DNA of 5,586 bases from an uncultured Porphyromonadaceae bacterium (GTDB taxonomy: Bacteria; Bacteroidota; Bacteroidia; Bacteroidales; Muribaculaceae): the NCBI GenBank assembly GCA_947175715.1, contig CAMWOD010000096.1, forward strand, positions 1 to 5,586. The letters are read 5' to 3'. Positions 5,376 to 5,586 of this stretch are shown here, in pieces. Positions within the stretch are counted from its first letter, which is position 1; the number at the start of each line of letters is the position of its first letter. A model generated the notes under the pieces. It had not been told where the DNA came from and ran no database searches. It worked only from the letters and a program-made list of their open reading frames with translations. The position numbers and the translations under genes are program-made.

Positions 5376-5586
5376 ATGCTTACAGCTAAGGAAATCCGTG
5401 AGTCTTTCAAAGACTTCTTCCGCACCAAGGGTCACACCATCGTCCCCTCAGCTCCAATGGTAATCAAGGATGACCCCACTCTCATGTTCACCAACGCCGG
5501 AATGAACCAGTTTAAGGATATCATACTGGGCAACAAAGCGGCAAAATATACCCGTGTGGCCGACTCGCAGAAGTGTCTGCGCGTAT
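5376..5586 (+). CDS. alaS: Alanine--tRNA ligase, 5' part (cut by window end)
   Basis: The first 70 codons of a class II alanyl-tRNA synthetase, which charges tRNA-Ala with alanine in the cytoplasm. The visible sequence follows the family N-terminus closely: AKEIRESFKDFFRTKGHTIV, then DDPTLMFTNAGMNQFKDIILG (motif 1 region and start of the catalytic core), then YTRVADSQKCLRV, after which the family normally continues into the GGKHND segment, beyond this window. The reading frame is open to the last base. The ATG at 5376 is preferred because it places the conserved AxEIRxxFxxFF helix at the right distance. The gene is separated from the upstream cluster by 365 bases and has its own promoter-like sequence, so it is probably transcribed independently. 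No T-box-like leader is seen. Confidence 0.96.
   Translation, partial: MLTAKEIRESFKDFFRTKGHTIVPSAPMVIKDDPTLMFTNAGMNQFKDIILGNKAAKYTRVADSQKCLRV

Overview
The window looks like chromosomal DNA of a Bacteroidota, most likely of order Bacteroidales (possibly Muribaculaceae-like). This rests on three things: -7 elements of the form TAnnTTyG instead of sigma70-type boxes, no clear Shine-Dalgarno sequences before the starts, and a DUF4924 gene, a family I know mainly from Bacteroidetes. The assignment is inference from gene content and style, not from a phylogenetic marker.

Layout: a short leader with a promoter (43-73) drives a compact, all-plus-strand gene cluster: deoxycytidylate deaminase (108-539), an anchored S41/CtpA-type protease (539-2179), 5-formyltetrahydrofolate cyclo-ligase (2176-2721), a LuxR-type DNA-binding protein with an unusual helical N-terminal half (2718-3593), a DUF4924 protein (3623-4186) and a TrmH/SpoU-family RNA methyltransferase (4189-5010). 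The first four genes are joined by 1- or 4-base start/stop overlaps. The fourth and fifth are separated by 29 bases made largely of a TAATTnC heptamer repeat. The fifth and sixth are 2 bases apart. This is probably one operon. A 365-base intergenic stretch follows, then the 5' end of alaS (from 5376, cut by the window edge) with its own promoter-like sequence.

Functionally the cluster is mostly housekeeping. dCMP deaminase makes dUMP for thymidylate synthesis, and the cyclo-ligase returns 5-formyl-THF to the folate pool that thymidylate synthase draws on. The protease handles envelope proteins and the SPOUT enzyme modifies RNA. The regulator is the least ordinary protein: its N-terminal half resembles the ScdA/YtfE (RIC) arrangement of a DUF542-like domain followed by a hemerythrin-like bundle, but the metal ligands expected from YtfE appear lost, and it is fused to a LuxR HTH.

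The most interesting non-coding part is 5051-5280. It holds a 10-bp perfect inverted repeat around a degenerate 9-base tandem array, then a GC-rich, highly foldable block with an 11-bp closing stem, an internal hairpin capped by a GUAA tetraloop, and alternative pairings. It lies upstream of the predicted alaS promoter, so it looks more like the 3' end of the upstream transcript or a dispersed intergenic repeat than an alaS leader. I cannot show from one copy that it is a repeat or a functional RNA.
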